From Elusimicrobiota bacterium (GTDB lineage: Bacteria; CG03; SLGR01; JAGXOG01): a stretch of 10,240 nucleotides of DNA. Under the pieces are notes generated by a model. The model had not been told where the DNA came from, did not search any database, and saw nothing but the letters and a program-made list of their open reading frames with translations. The translations under genes were made by a program, and so were the position numbers. Positions 1 to 7,700 of the stretch are shown piece after piece; position 1 is the stretch's first letter; each line of letters opens with the position of its first letter. The DNA lies in contig JAQICQ010000033.1 in assembly GCA_027858455.1 (NCBI GenBank), positions 1-10,240 of the forward strand, written 5' to 3'.

Positions 1-674
1 CGGATGTCGGGGCAAAGATGAACTCGGGAATTATTGTTCCCACAATTGATTTCTGGGCCCGGGTGGATGGTGTCCTTTATGCGCCGTTTGTTTACAGCAC
101 AAACTATATACCTTTCAGGCTGCCGGGAAAGATTCACGCCGGGGTCAATATAAAGGCGCTTATGAGGTCCCGTTATGAAAGGAAAAGGATGAGTATAATG
201 GATTTCTCTGATTTTGATATAGACTCGGATGACCTCAAACCCGGCTATGGTTTCGGCTGGGACTGGGGAGCGCTTTACGAATACAGCGACAGTTGGGATT
301 TCTCTTTTGTAATAAAAGATTTCCTCTCTTCGCGCATATCCTATTCAAACGGTAATGCAGAAGTTATTGTTCCGGAAGTTAATTTTGGGGCGTCGTATAA
401 ATTAATGGAGCCGTTAACTCTTACTGCCGATGTGAGAAATTTTAAATTTGAAGATACCTATAAATCTACATTTTTCACTAAATTATATCTCGGCGGCGAG
501 TATAGTTTAGGCTGGCTTTTGAAATTACGAGGCGGTTTTTATCAGGGGTATCCTTCTTTTGGAGTAGGGCTTTTAAATATTATTGATTACTCTTTTTACG
601 GAAGAGAATTGTCCCGCTATCCGGGTTTAAATCCCGAATGGAACCACGCGCTCTCTCTTAAAATAAGATTTTAA
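1..674 (+). CDS. Outer-membrane beta-barrel protein, 3' part (5' end outside window)
   Basis: The reading frame is open from base 3 (codons for D-V-G-A-K precede the first Met at 18) and ends with TAA at 672-674, so this is the C-terminal part of a longer protein. The Met at 18 is unlikely to be the start: no signal peptide follows it and no clear Shine-Dalgarno sequence precedes it. The roughly 220 visible residues are rich in aromatic and alternating polar/hydrophobic residues typical of transmembrane beta-strands (for example GYGFGWDWGALYEYSD and KLYLGGEYS), and the chain ends ...LKIRF with a terminal Phe, the usual signal for BAM-assisted insertion. The pattern of a GxGFGxDxGALY strand followed by later strands resembles TraF-like (PF13729-type) or PorV-like barrel families, but I cannot choose between them. 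Its location near a sprA-like gene makes a T9SS-associated barrel conceivable; that is inference. The same IRF ending closes the sprA-like protein. Confidence 0.75.
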   Translation, partial: DVGAKMNSGIIVPTIDFWARVDGVLYAPFVYSTNYIPFRLPGKIHAGVNIKALMRSRYERKRMSIMDFSDFDIDSDDLKPGYGFGWDWGALYEYSDSWDFSFVIKDFLSSRISYSNGNAEVIVPEVNFGASYKLMEPLTLTADVRNFKFEDTYKSTFFTKLYLGGEYSLGWLLKLRGGFYQGYPSFGVGLLNIIDYSFYGRELSRYPGLNPEWNHALSLKIRF

Positions 675-676
675 TA

Positions 677-701
677 ATGTGAGAGGCTGAGCCTCTCACA
701 T
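677..701. terminator. Perfect 12-bp inverted repeat between barrel and protease genes
   Basis: Bases 677-688 pair exactly with 690-701 around a single central base (689); as RNA this gives a stem of at least 9 bp with a small CUGAG-type loop. It starts 3 bases after the barrel stop codon, which fits an intrinsic terminator. The following sequence (TATTTAAAAAAG) has only a weak T tract, so termination may be partial, or the hairpin may instead stabilise the upstream mRNA 3' end. It ends 16 bases before the GTG start of the protease gene, so it could also affect translation there if transcription reads through. Confidence 0.55.
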
Positions 702-717
702 ATTTAAAAAAGTTATT

Positions 718-2376
718 GTGAATAAATATTTTAATCTTTTCAGAAAGGCCGGACGATTATCTCTTTTTGTATTATTTACAGCTGTTCTATTTATAGTCAC
801 GCTAAAACCAAAAAATTGTTATGCAGTTCAGTCAATAAACGGCCGGCCCGGCCCGGTTGAATTTGTAAACAGGCCGGAAGGTATAACAGTTCAGCAGTTT
901 AAAGATGCGCACGCCGGTACTGAGACTGTCGCAGTAATACTTGTTGATTTCAGCTCTTCGGGTTCCGGGACCTCCGGAGAAATTACTATGACAGAAGAAG
1001 ATATAGATAATATAGAATCCTATTTTAATACAGGCCCCAAAAACTTTGAGGATTACTATGAAAAAGTTTCTTACGGTGACTTTATACCAAAAGTCACGTT
1101 TTCTGTAAAAGGCGGCACAAGGAGCACGCTTGACGGGATAAAATCCACTCATCCTTTTACTATGCCTTTCTCAATGGCCTTTTACGGTCAGGATAGTCAG
1201 AATTCCCTGGAAACTTTAATAAAAGACGCGCTCAATGTTTCTTCGATAAACAATAATGACTATGATTATGTTGTAGTTGCTCATGCCGGCTACGGCAACG
1301 AGTCGACGGACCCGGAGGATCCGGGGAATATATGGTCGGTGTCTGTGGGGTTTGCCTCCGGCCCGGAGAATGGATTTACAACCGGGGCTGTAATTCCCGC
1401 CCGCGAGGCCGGCGAATTGTCGCCTTTCGGGGTGATATGCCACGAGTTCGGTCATCAGCTGGGCCTGCCTGATTTATATGATACATATACCGGCGTCTCA
1501 GTTTTCGGTCCTCTGGCTCTTATGGATTCGGGTGTCTGGAATGATGACGGAAAAACTCCTCCTCATCTTTGCGCGTGGAGTAAGATTGCCGAAGGCTGGC
1601 TCACACCGGCAGTGCTGGGGGAGGAAAAGTCGGGGGTGGTAACTTACAGCTATTTTGACATCTCGGCGGATGTTTCGGCGGAATTTTCGGGAGCCAGTAC
1701 GGTTAAAAAGATTTATGTTCCCGGTAAAACTACAGAATATTTTCTTCTGTCTTACAGAAAAGAAGGCGGCACTTATGATAATGCAGATTATAATTCCGGG
1801 CGGACGATTAACTGGGGGCCGCTTATAGAGCATGTGGACGAAACAGTAGGATCAGTGGCGGAGAATACAATAAATAGTTCTTTTTATTCTCATCCACGCG
1901 TCTATGCCGTTACCGGTGGGGGGTGGGATATAACCGAGACATTTACGGCACCGTATTCAAATGCGCATGACGGAACAATTACAGGGATAAATATATATGA
2001 TTTCAATGAGTTTCCCGACCATCTTACCTATAGTTTTACTATCGCTGAATTTACAGCCGGAAAAGGTTTTATAGAAAAACCGTTAAATTTTCCCAATCCT
2101 GTTAGGGGGTCGGATCTTAAAACAACGATATCTTTTAAAGTCAAAAAACCCGATAACGACAGGTCGGTAAGAATATATACTCCGGCGGGTTCTTTAGTTA
2201 AAAGCATAGACAAAGAGTTAATCATATCGCGTTATGTGCAGGATAACGAAGTTGTATATCAGGCGGACTGGAACCTTAATAATGAATCCGGCCGGCAGGT
2301 AAGTTCGGGAATATATTTCTATCATGTAGAAGCCGGTTCTAAGAGTGACTTCGGGACAGCGGTTCTTATCAGATAA
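718..2376 (+). CDS. Secreted M6-family-like zinc metalloprotease with T9SS/FlgD-Ig-like C-terminal domain
   Basis: Predicted secreted protease of 552 residues. The GTG at 718 is chosen because the next residues form a signal peptide: basic start (K3, R9, K10, R13), hydrophobic stretch at about 15-28, and possible cleavage after C-Y-A36; an in-frame stop lies upstream at 688-690. The preceding AAAAAAG is at best a weak ribosome binding site. A segment with VAVILVDFSSSG, typical of M6 (immune inhibitor A-like) proteins, is followed by the zinc site HEFGHQLGLPD at 242-252 (HExxHxxGxxD: H242, H246 and D252 as ligands, E243 catalytic) and LMDSGVW at 268-274, which fits the Met-turn. Residues 457-552 (from NFPNP) look like a T9SS type A / FlgD-Ig-like domain, ending with GIYFYHVEAGSKSDFGTAVLIR-like strands. 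In known systems such a domain directs export through SprA and is often removed. Its target is unknown. The last 8 bp overlap the convergent lptG gene. Confidence 0.87.
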   Translation: MNKYFNLFRKAGRLSLFVLFTAVLFIVTLKPKNCYAVQSINGRPGPVEFVNRPEGITVQQFKDAHAGTETVAVILVDFSSSGSGTSGEITMTEEDIDNIESYFNTGPKNFEDYYEKVSYGDFIPKVTFSVKGGTRSTLDGIKSTHPFTMPFSMAFYGQDSQNSLETLIKDALNVSSINNNDYDYVVVAHAGYGNESTDPEDPGNIWSVSVGFASGPENGFTTGAVIPAREAGELSPFGVICHEFGHQLGLPDLYDTYTGVSVFGPLALMDSGVWNDDGKTPPHLCAWSKIAEGWLTPAVLGEEKSGVVTYSYFDISADVSAEFSGASTVKKIYVPGKTTEYFLLSYRKEGGTYDNADYNSGRTINWGPLIEHVDETVGSVAENTINSSFYSHPRVYAVTGGGWDITETFTAPYSNAHDGTITGINIYDFNEFPDHLTYSFTIAEFTAGKGFIEKPLNFPNPVRGSDLKTTISFKVKKPDNDRSVRIYTPAGSLVKSIDKELIISRYVQDNEVVYQADWNLNNESGRQVSSGIYFYHVEAGSKSDFGTAVLIR

Positions 2377-3460
2377 TTCTGGATTTAATCATCATGAAGA
2401 TTCCGCCCGCGAAAAAAACTATATTTGCCGACCATGCCCCTATAAAAGGCGGCAGAATTCCGTTTATTCCCATTGACCTTCCCACTGATAGCGCCCCCCA
2501 GTAGATAAAACTTATTATCAGGGCAAAAAAGAAGCTGATTGTCATGCTGTGAATGCCTTTAAAAAGGGCTATGGGGATTCCCAAAACAAGTATTATTGTG
2601 CTGGCAAAAGGAAAAGCTATTTTGTAATGATAAAGCACCTCTTCGCGCCGTGTGGATATGCCGCTTCGTTTCATTCTTTTAATATAGCGGGACAATTCAG
2701 GCAGGCCCATTTTGTGTGGTTCTGTAACGGGCCTTTTAAAATCCCCCGGAGTTTCGCTTAAAGAAATATTGAGGCTCTTAAATTCATCGTATTTGACAAC
2801 TTCGCCTGCGCGGTCTTTCGAAAAAGTCCGCACGGAACCGTTCATAATATTCCATGAGTTATTTCCGGAATAAACTGCTTTTTGAGCTATTATCAATTTT
2901 TTTTCCAAAAAAGTACCGGGATAATATTCTGTTAATTTTAAACCGGTCATAGTTTCTTTTTCAAAACGGTCTATAAAATATATTTTTGAACCTTCGCCCA
3001 TATATATTATATCTAAACGGTATTTTTGAGGTTTTCTGGGAGTGTTGTTTTTTATCCTTTCAAAAAGTTTGTCTGCGGCCGGTTCTGTCCGGGGCACTAT
3101 TGTTTCGTTAATGATTCCCGTTGATAAACTAACAAAAAGCGACAAAACAAAGAGGGGGAAAAAAACCCGGATAAGTTTTATCCCCGAACTTTTTATTGCG
3201 GTTATTTCGTTGTTCTTGTCCATGGTTCCCAGCGACAGAAGGACGCCTATAAGCATAGCTACCGGGGTTATTGTTGTCAGCCACTGCGGAAGGCGCAGGG
3301 AGAAATATTTTATAAGGATACCCAGCGGGGGCTTATATTTTAAAAAAGTATGGAGAAAATCAAAAAAATGAGCGATTACCATAATAAAAAGAAAAGCAAT
3401 AAGCCCTCCGGCAAATGGTTTAATAAAATTTTTTAATATGTACTTTTTTACGATTTTCAT
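2369..3460 (-). CDS. lptG: LPS export ABC transporter permease LptG (YjgQ-like)
   Basis: Membrane protein of 363 residues of the LptF/LptG (YjgP/YjgQ) family, near the usual family length. LptF and LptG form the inner-membrane part of LptB2FG, which uses ATP to extract lipopolysaccharide and pass it through LptC and LptA to the outer membrane. Visible: amphipathic start MKIVKKYILKNFIKPF, membrane segments at about 15-36, 58-80 and 97-116, a periplasmic beta-rich middle (roughly 120-270, the jellyroll region), then three C-terminal membrane segments. NNEITAIKSSG at 83-93 is the conserved cytoplasmic coupling helix that contacts LptB. Its ATG overlaps the stop of lptF as ATGA (3457-3460), and there is no good Shine-Dalgarno sequence upstream, so translation is probably coupled. 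The order (second of the pair) and the PQWLTTITPVAML-type segment support LptG rather than LptF; swapping of the two names cannot be fully excluded. The 3' end overlaps the convergent protease gene by 8 bp. No lptB, lptA or lptC is in the window. Confidence 0.9.
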   Translation of the reverse strand: MKIVKKYILKNFIKPFAGGLIAFLFIMVIAHFFDFLHTFLKYKPPLGILIKYFSLRLPQWLTTITPVAMLIGVLLSLGTMDKNNEITAIKSSGIKLIRVFFPLFVLSLFVSLSTGIINETIVPRTEPAADKLFERIKNNTPRKPQKYRLDIIYMGEGSKIYFIDRFEKETMTGLKLTEYYPGTFLEKKLIIAQKAVYSGNNSWNIMNGSVRTFSKDRAGEVVKYDEFKSLNISLSETPGDFKRPVTEPHKMGLPELSRYIKRMKRSGISTRREEVLYHYKIAFPFASTIILVLGIPIALFKGIHSMTISFFFALIISFIYWGALSVGRSMGINGILPPFIGAWSANIVFFAGGIFMMIKSRII

Positions 3461-4548
3461 CTGTAATTGCTTTTATAAAGCATATAAAGACCTGTTCCGC
3501 CGGCTATTATATTAGGTAGCCACACCCCCAGAAATGGATTGATATACTCATTAAATGCCATCTTGATTCCTCCCACCATCATGAGATAATATACGGCAAT
3601 TGCACCCAGACTTATTGCTATACCTGCGGATTTTCCTTTATTTTCCGCCCTTAGACCGAGAGGTATTCCAATTAAAATTAAAACCATGGATGCTCCCGCC
3701 AGCGCGCCCCGCAGATGATAGCGTGTAGCTAGTTTATGAGTATTAAGGTTTTTTGCTTTAAGGCGCCGTATCTCTTCTGATAGTTCCGTGCCGGTCATGG
3801 AAGCAATATTTTTGCTTACTTTAACTAAATTGTCGGGAAACTTTATTTTTAATTCATATTTATCAAATTGCATATTGCTTAATTTGTCTTGTCCTTCTTC
3901 GGTCAGGTATTTAATGCTGCCATTTGTGAGAGTTAAGAATACATTACCGGAGATGTCCGAGGCCCAGTTACCTTTGCGGGCGTTTATTGATACGGCCGGT
4001 TCGTTCTCTCCGGCGTCTTTATGTATCATTATTTCGCCCAGTGTTTTATTTTTCCGGTTAACCTTGTAAGCAAACAGGGTGTAGGGCTTAATTTCAATTA
4101 AGGTGTTAGCTTCCAGCCGTAGGGCGGGAGATTTAAAGGCCAGCTGCATAAACTTTTTTCTGAATTCATACTGCGATTGCGGAGCGATATAGTAATTAAA
4201 CGGAAACATAAGCACGGTAAGAATTAGGGTTGCCGAGAGTATGGGCATGATAACCGGGAAAAGGGTGCTGCCCGAAGTCCTTATCGCTGTAACTTCGCTG
4301 TCGCCGGCCATTTTTGAACAGGTCATTATTCCTGCCGCCACCACGCTCATAGGCATAGCCAACGCGAAAATTGTAGGAAGAGAGTAGAGCACAAGTGTAA
4401 ATACAGTTGCTGTGCCTACACCTTTTGTTATAATTAGCGTAACCAGCTGAAAGATTTTGTCCATCATAAGTATAAAGGAAAACAGCATTAGGCTGAGTAA
4501 TATATTGGTGCTATACCTTTTTGTTATGTATTTTGTGAATATTTTCAT
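3457..4548 (-). CDS. lptF: LPS export ABC transporter permease LptF (YjgP-like)
   Basis: Paralogue of the adjacent lptG and of the same length (363 residues). It is the other half of the LptB2FG lipopolysaccharide extractor in the inner membrane. Visible: start MKIFTKYITKRYSTNILLSL, membrane segments at about 14-40, 50-76 and 95-118, a soluble periplasmic middle (about 120-270), and C-terminal membrane segments including GASMVLILIGIPLGLRAENKGK. GDSEVTAIRTSG at 82-93 is the coupling-helix motif for LptB and sits at the same residue position as in LptG. DKIFQLVTLIITKGV near residue 30 is typical of LptF. ATG at 4546-4548 has no Shine-Dalgarno match upstream (AT-rich, AGTTTTC just before the start). 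It is the first gene of a two-gene operon and diverges from the sprA-like gene across 201 bp; a candidate promoter is annotated separately. Confidence 0.9.
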   Translation of the reverse strand: MKIFTKYITKRYSTNILLSLMLFSFILMMDKIFQLVTLIITKGVGTATVFTLVLYSLPTIFALAMPMSVVAAGIMTCSKMAGDSEVTAIRTSGSTLFPVIMPILSATLILTVLMFPFNYYIAPQSQYEFRKKFMQLAFKSPALRLEANTLIEIKPYTLFAYKVNRKNKTLGEIMIHKDAGENEPAVSINARKGNWASDISGNVFLTLTNGSIKYLTEEGQDKLSNMQFDKYELKIKFPDNLVKVSKNIASMTGTELSEEIRRLKAKNLNTHKLATRYHLRGALAGASMVLILIGIPLGLRAENKGKSAGIAISLGAIAVYYLMMVGGIKMAFNEYINPFLGVWLPNIIAGGTGLYMLYKSNYR

Positions 4549-4617
4549 GAAAACTATTATATAATTAATTCATTTAAAATAAAACCGGCGTAATTTTTAA
4601 ACCGAAAATACATTTAA

Positions 4618-4646
4618 TTGATAAATAATCATATTTGAATTATAAT
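4618..4646 (+). promoter_or_regulatory. Candidate sigma70-type promoter for the sprA-like gene
   Basis: TTGATA at 4618-4623 (5 of 6 bases of TTGACA), a 17-bp spacer, and a perfect TATAAT at 4641-4646. A transcript would start near 4653 and have a leader of about 97 bases before the ATG at 4750. The spacing is ideal, but the region is so AT-rich that chance matches to the -10 box are expected. Confidence 0.45.
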
Positions 4647-4666
4647 TATAATAATTTGACTGTTAA
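4639..4666 (-). promoter_or_regulatory. Candidate sigma70-type promoter for lptFG
   Basis: On the minus strand TTAACA (4666-4661) is followed after 16 bp by TATAAT (4644-4639). Transcription would start near 4632, leaving a leader of about 84 bases before the lptF ATG. The -10 box overlaps the -10 box of the rightward candidate promoter. The AT-rich context lowers confidence. Confidence 0.4.
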
Positions 4667-4749
4667 AAATTAATTTTTTAGTTCCAGCCTACTGATAAAA
4701 TATTTGGTATTTTTTAAATAGATGATTAAATAAAAGCTTAAAAGAAATA

Positions 4750-7700
4750 ATGTTTTTTATGCGTAAGATTTTTTTTACAATATGTTTGTTGGCAATAATA
4801 GCGCCGGTAAAGGGGGAAGAGCTCTCTCTTATCGACGATGAGGCGCTAGAGGTATTTGAACTTAAGAAATCTTCAGGGGTATTGCCTTCAGAGGAGCTTC
4901 TCAAGTTTATCCGGGAGAGAGACCTTCTGGAGTTTGACTCCGAAAGCTTTAAAGAAATTATCCGCCGGAAGGAAAGCGGGGACTATGTTGAACCCGAACA
5001 GGCTACCTATGATATGGACAAATCTACCGCCTCTGCCGATATTCCGCAGGAACTTCCCCAGGCGGAAGTAGAACTACCCTACCAGACAAGGATGAGCATT
5101 ACCGGCCAAAAATCCATATCGGTAAAATACGGCAATGTCTTTTATTCGGGGTCCGAAGAAGAACGGACTGTTTCGGGTGTGCCCGGCGGAACCACTAAGG
5201 GATTTGAGATGGATCAGGAGCTTAAAGTTAGGATAAAGGGTAAAGTCGGTGAAAAGATTACCGTAAATGTTGATTATGACGATACACAGCCGGCATATAA
5301 TGAAGAAGCAAGAAAGATCTCGGTGCTCTATAAGGGCGATCCCGACGAGATTATACAGGAAGCAGCCTTCGGAGATGTTAACTTAAGCATACCGTCAACG
5401 AAGTTTGTGGGCTATTCTAAAAAGGTTTTCGGAGTCAGCATCAAGGGAAGTTACGATAAACTGGATTTTATGGCTATAGGGTCACAAACAAAAGGGCGGA
5501 CGGATGTCAAAGAATTTACCGGGAAGACGACTTTTACGAAAAAAGACATAAAAGATATCAACTATATGCGCAGAAAATATTACAGCATCGACCTTGATAC
5601 AGCTGTTTCCCGTATTCCGATAGAGGCAGCTTCGCTTAAGATATATGTTGATGACAAGGATGTAAGTAATATAGTTGAAAACAATGAATCTACTATGACC
5701 GTTACTTATTTTAATTCAACAGCGACCTACAAGGGATATTTTTATCAGCTGGTCGCCGGCCGCGACTTTACATTTGACAATAAAGATGGCGTAATAACTT
5801 TTGAACATTCAATTCAGGAAGACTATGTAATAGCCGTTGAATATAAATATGACGGGGGGAATAAAGAAGTCGGATATCTCTCAGGGAAACCGGCAATACT
5901 TAAAGATGAAAAAGAAACCCTTAATTATGAAATAAAAAATATTTATAATTTAGGCGCTTCAAGAATCATAAGGGATGATTTTGTAATTAAATTTCTGAAT
6001 CTGAACAGGGAAGAAGTAAGCATCCCCGACGGAACATACAGAATAGATTACGACCAGGGAATACTTGAATTTACCGAGCAGACGCCGTTTTATGATTCGT
6101 CCCGGTCCGGGGGTTACAATAACGGAGGGTATCAAGACATATACGATAACACCGATCCTAAGAATCACTATGTTATATATGTCGAGTATAAGAAAAAAGT
6201 AAGGAATTATTATCTGAGGCCGAATATTTTAAGAGACAGTGAACGGGTTATTTTAGACGGCCATATTTTAATCCGGGGGAGTGATTACGTACTTGATTAT
6301 CCGTCCGGGTTTCTGACATTCTTAAATCCCGAGGATATAGATGAGACGACTGCAATAGAAGTAACTTACGACTATATGCCTTTTGGGGGGCTTTTTAATG
6401 AAACTCTTGTGGGGTTAAGAGCGAAATATAATTTTACCAATAATCTTTTTTTAGGCGGGACGATGCTTTATAACTGGTCAAGCGCAGGCGCGGAGATTCC
6501 CGATGTTACTTCAACCCCTCAAAGTAATATGGTTCTCGATACGGATTTTAGTTTTAAAATTCCTAAATCCAGGTTTTTCCCGCTTCCTACCTCTATAAGC
6601 GGTGAGGCAGCCAGAAGCATTTACAACCCAAACACCCTCGGTAAAGCAATGATAGATAATATGGAAGGGGTAAAACAGGAAAGAGCGGTATCTTCCGATG
6701 CTGATTCATGGCAAGTCGCAGCTACTCCTACAGGGCAGGATTCGGGGCCCTCCTGGGTCTCTCTTTCCGACGAAGATATATATATAAGCGAAATAAATAA
6801 AAAAGTAGAGTCGGTTAATGACGAAAAATTAAAGGTTTTATATATGGAGTACAGTCTTCCTTCGTCCTCGGAAACTGAAGCATCAATAGTTAATGTAATA
6901 TCCCGCCGGGGAGTTGATTTAAGTGATAAGAACAACATCGAGTTATGGGTTAAAGGAGACGGCAGAGGGACTCTTATGCAGCTTGATTTCGGTAATATAG
7001 ACGAAGACGCCGACAATACAGGCGAGATTAAAACCGAGGATAGAAATAATAACGGCACACTTGATTTGGGGGAAGATGCCGGGTGGAAATATTTATATAA
7101 CGGAAGCACTTATACAATAGGCGCAGATAACGGCCGTATAGACACAAACGACTTAGACGGCGACGGTTTTCTGGATCCGAAAGGAACTCTTAATTCATCA
7201 GATGAAGCTCTGCTGGCAGTTAACTGGACGGGATGGAAGAGGATAATAATTCCGAGGGGCGGCGATGATGCTGACTGGGAGGCCGTAAAACATGTCCGAG
7301 TTACTTTAAAAGGTAAAGGGAGCGGTGAAATTGCAATAGCTTCTTTTGAAATAGTAGGCAACAAATGGCAGGTGGGCAAAGGTTCTGTCACGGTAAAAGC
7401 AGTAAATAATTACGACAATGATGACTATATTACGCCGCTTGACATGAGTATTTATGAAGATATTTACAATTCTGTCGGAGGAAGCGGACTGGAGAAAGAA
7501 CAGGCCCTTGAAATTAATTACGACCCTCTGCCTGCGGGAGCCACCGGGTATGTCTATACAAAACTTGCCACCGCAGTTGATTATTCAAAACACAAAAAGA
7601 TTAATCTTCTTATATACGGTGATGGCAGCGGAGTTGATTATCTTCTTGAGTTTGGCGCGGGGAATAACCTCTTTATAAAAAAAATAAGGTCAAATTTTAT

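Larger units (their letters stand above)
4549..4749. promoter_or_regulatory. AT-rich divergent intergenic region between lptF and sprA
   Basis: A 201-bp stretch with no plausible gene; it must hold the start signals for lptFG (leftward) and sprA (rightward). It is strongly AT-rich apart from short GC patches near 4584-4590 and 4682-4690. Its centre is a run of alternating TATAAT-like words at 4638-4655, including the perfect palindrome AATTATAATT at 4638-4647. Both candidate promoters use this centre for their -10 box. Confidence 0.7.

Noticed and set aside
18..20. ATG at 18 as the true start of the first barrel gene
   Set aside because: The frame continues upstream to the window edge, no signal peptide follows, and the preceding bases give no convincing ribosome binding site; the gene is treated as 5'-truncated.
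4556..4561. Minus-strand TATAAT only 7 bases before the lptF ATG, suggesting a leaderless mRNA
   Set aside because: No -35-like sequence is at the right distance (TTTTAT at best) and TATAAT words are common in this AT-rich stretch; the TTAACA-16-TATAAT pair is the better candidate.
4656..4684. TTGACT at 4656-4661 as a -35 box for sprA
   Set aside because: At a 17-bp spacing the -10 position reads TAGTTC, and neighbouring spacings are no better, so it is weaker than TTGATA-17-TATAAT.
6621..7391. Two minus-strand frames (6621-7109 and 7110-7391) opposite sprA
   Set aside because: They are antisense to a well-supported family protein, have Ser/Pro-rich sequences typical of reverse-frame reading, and no start signals.
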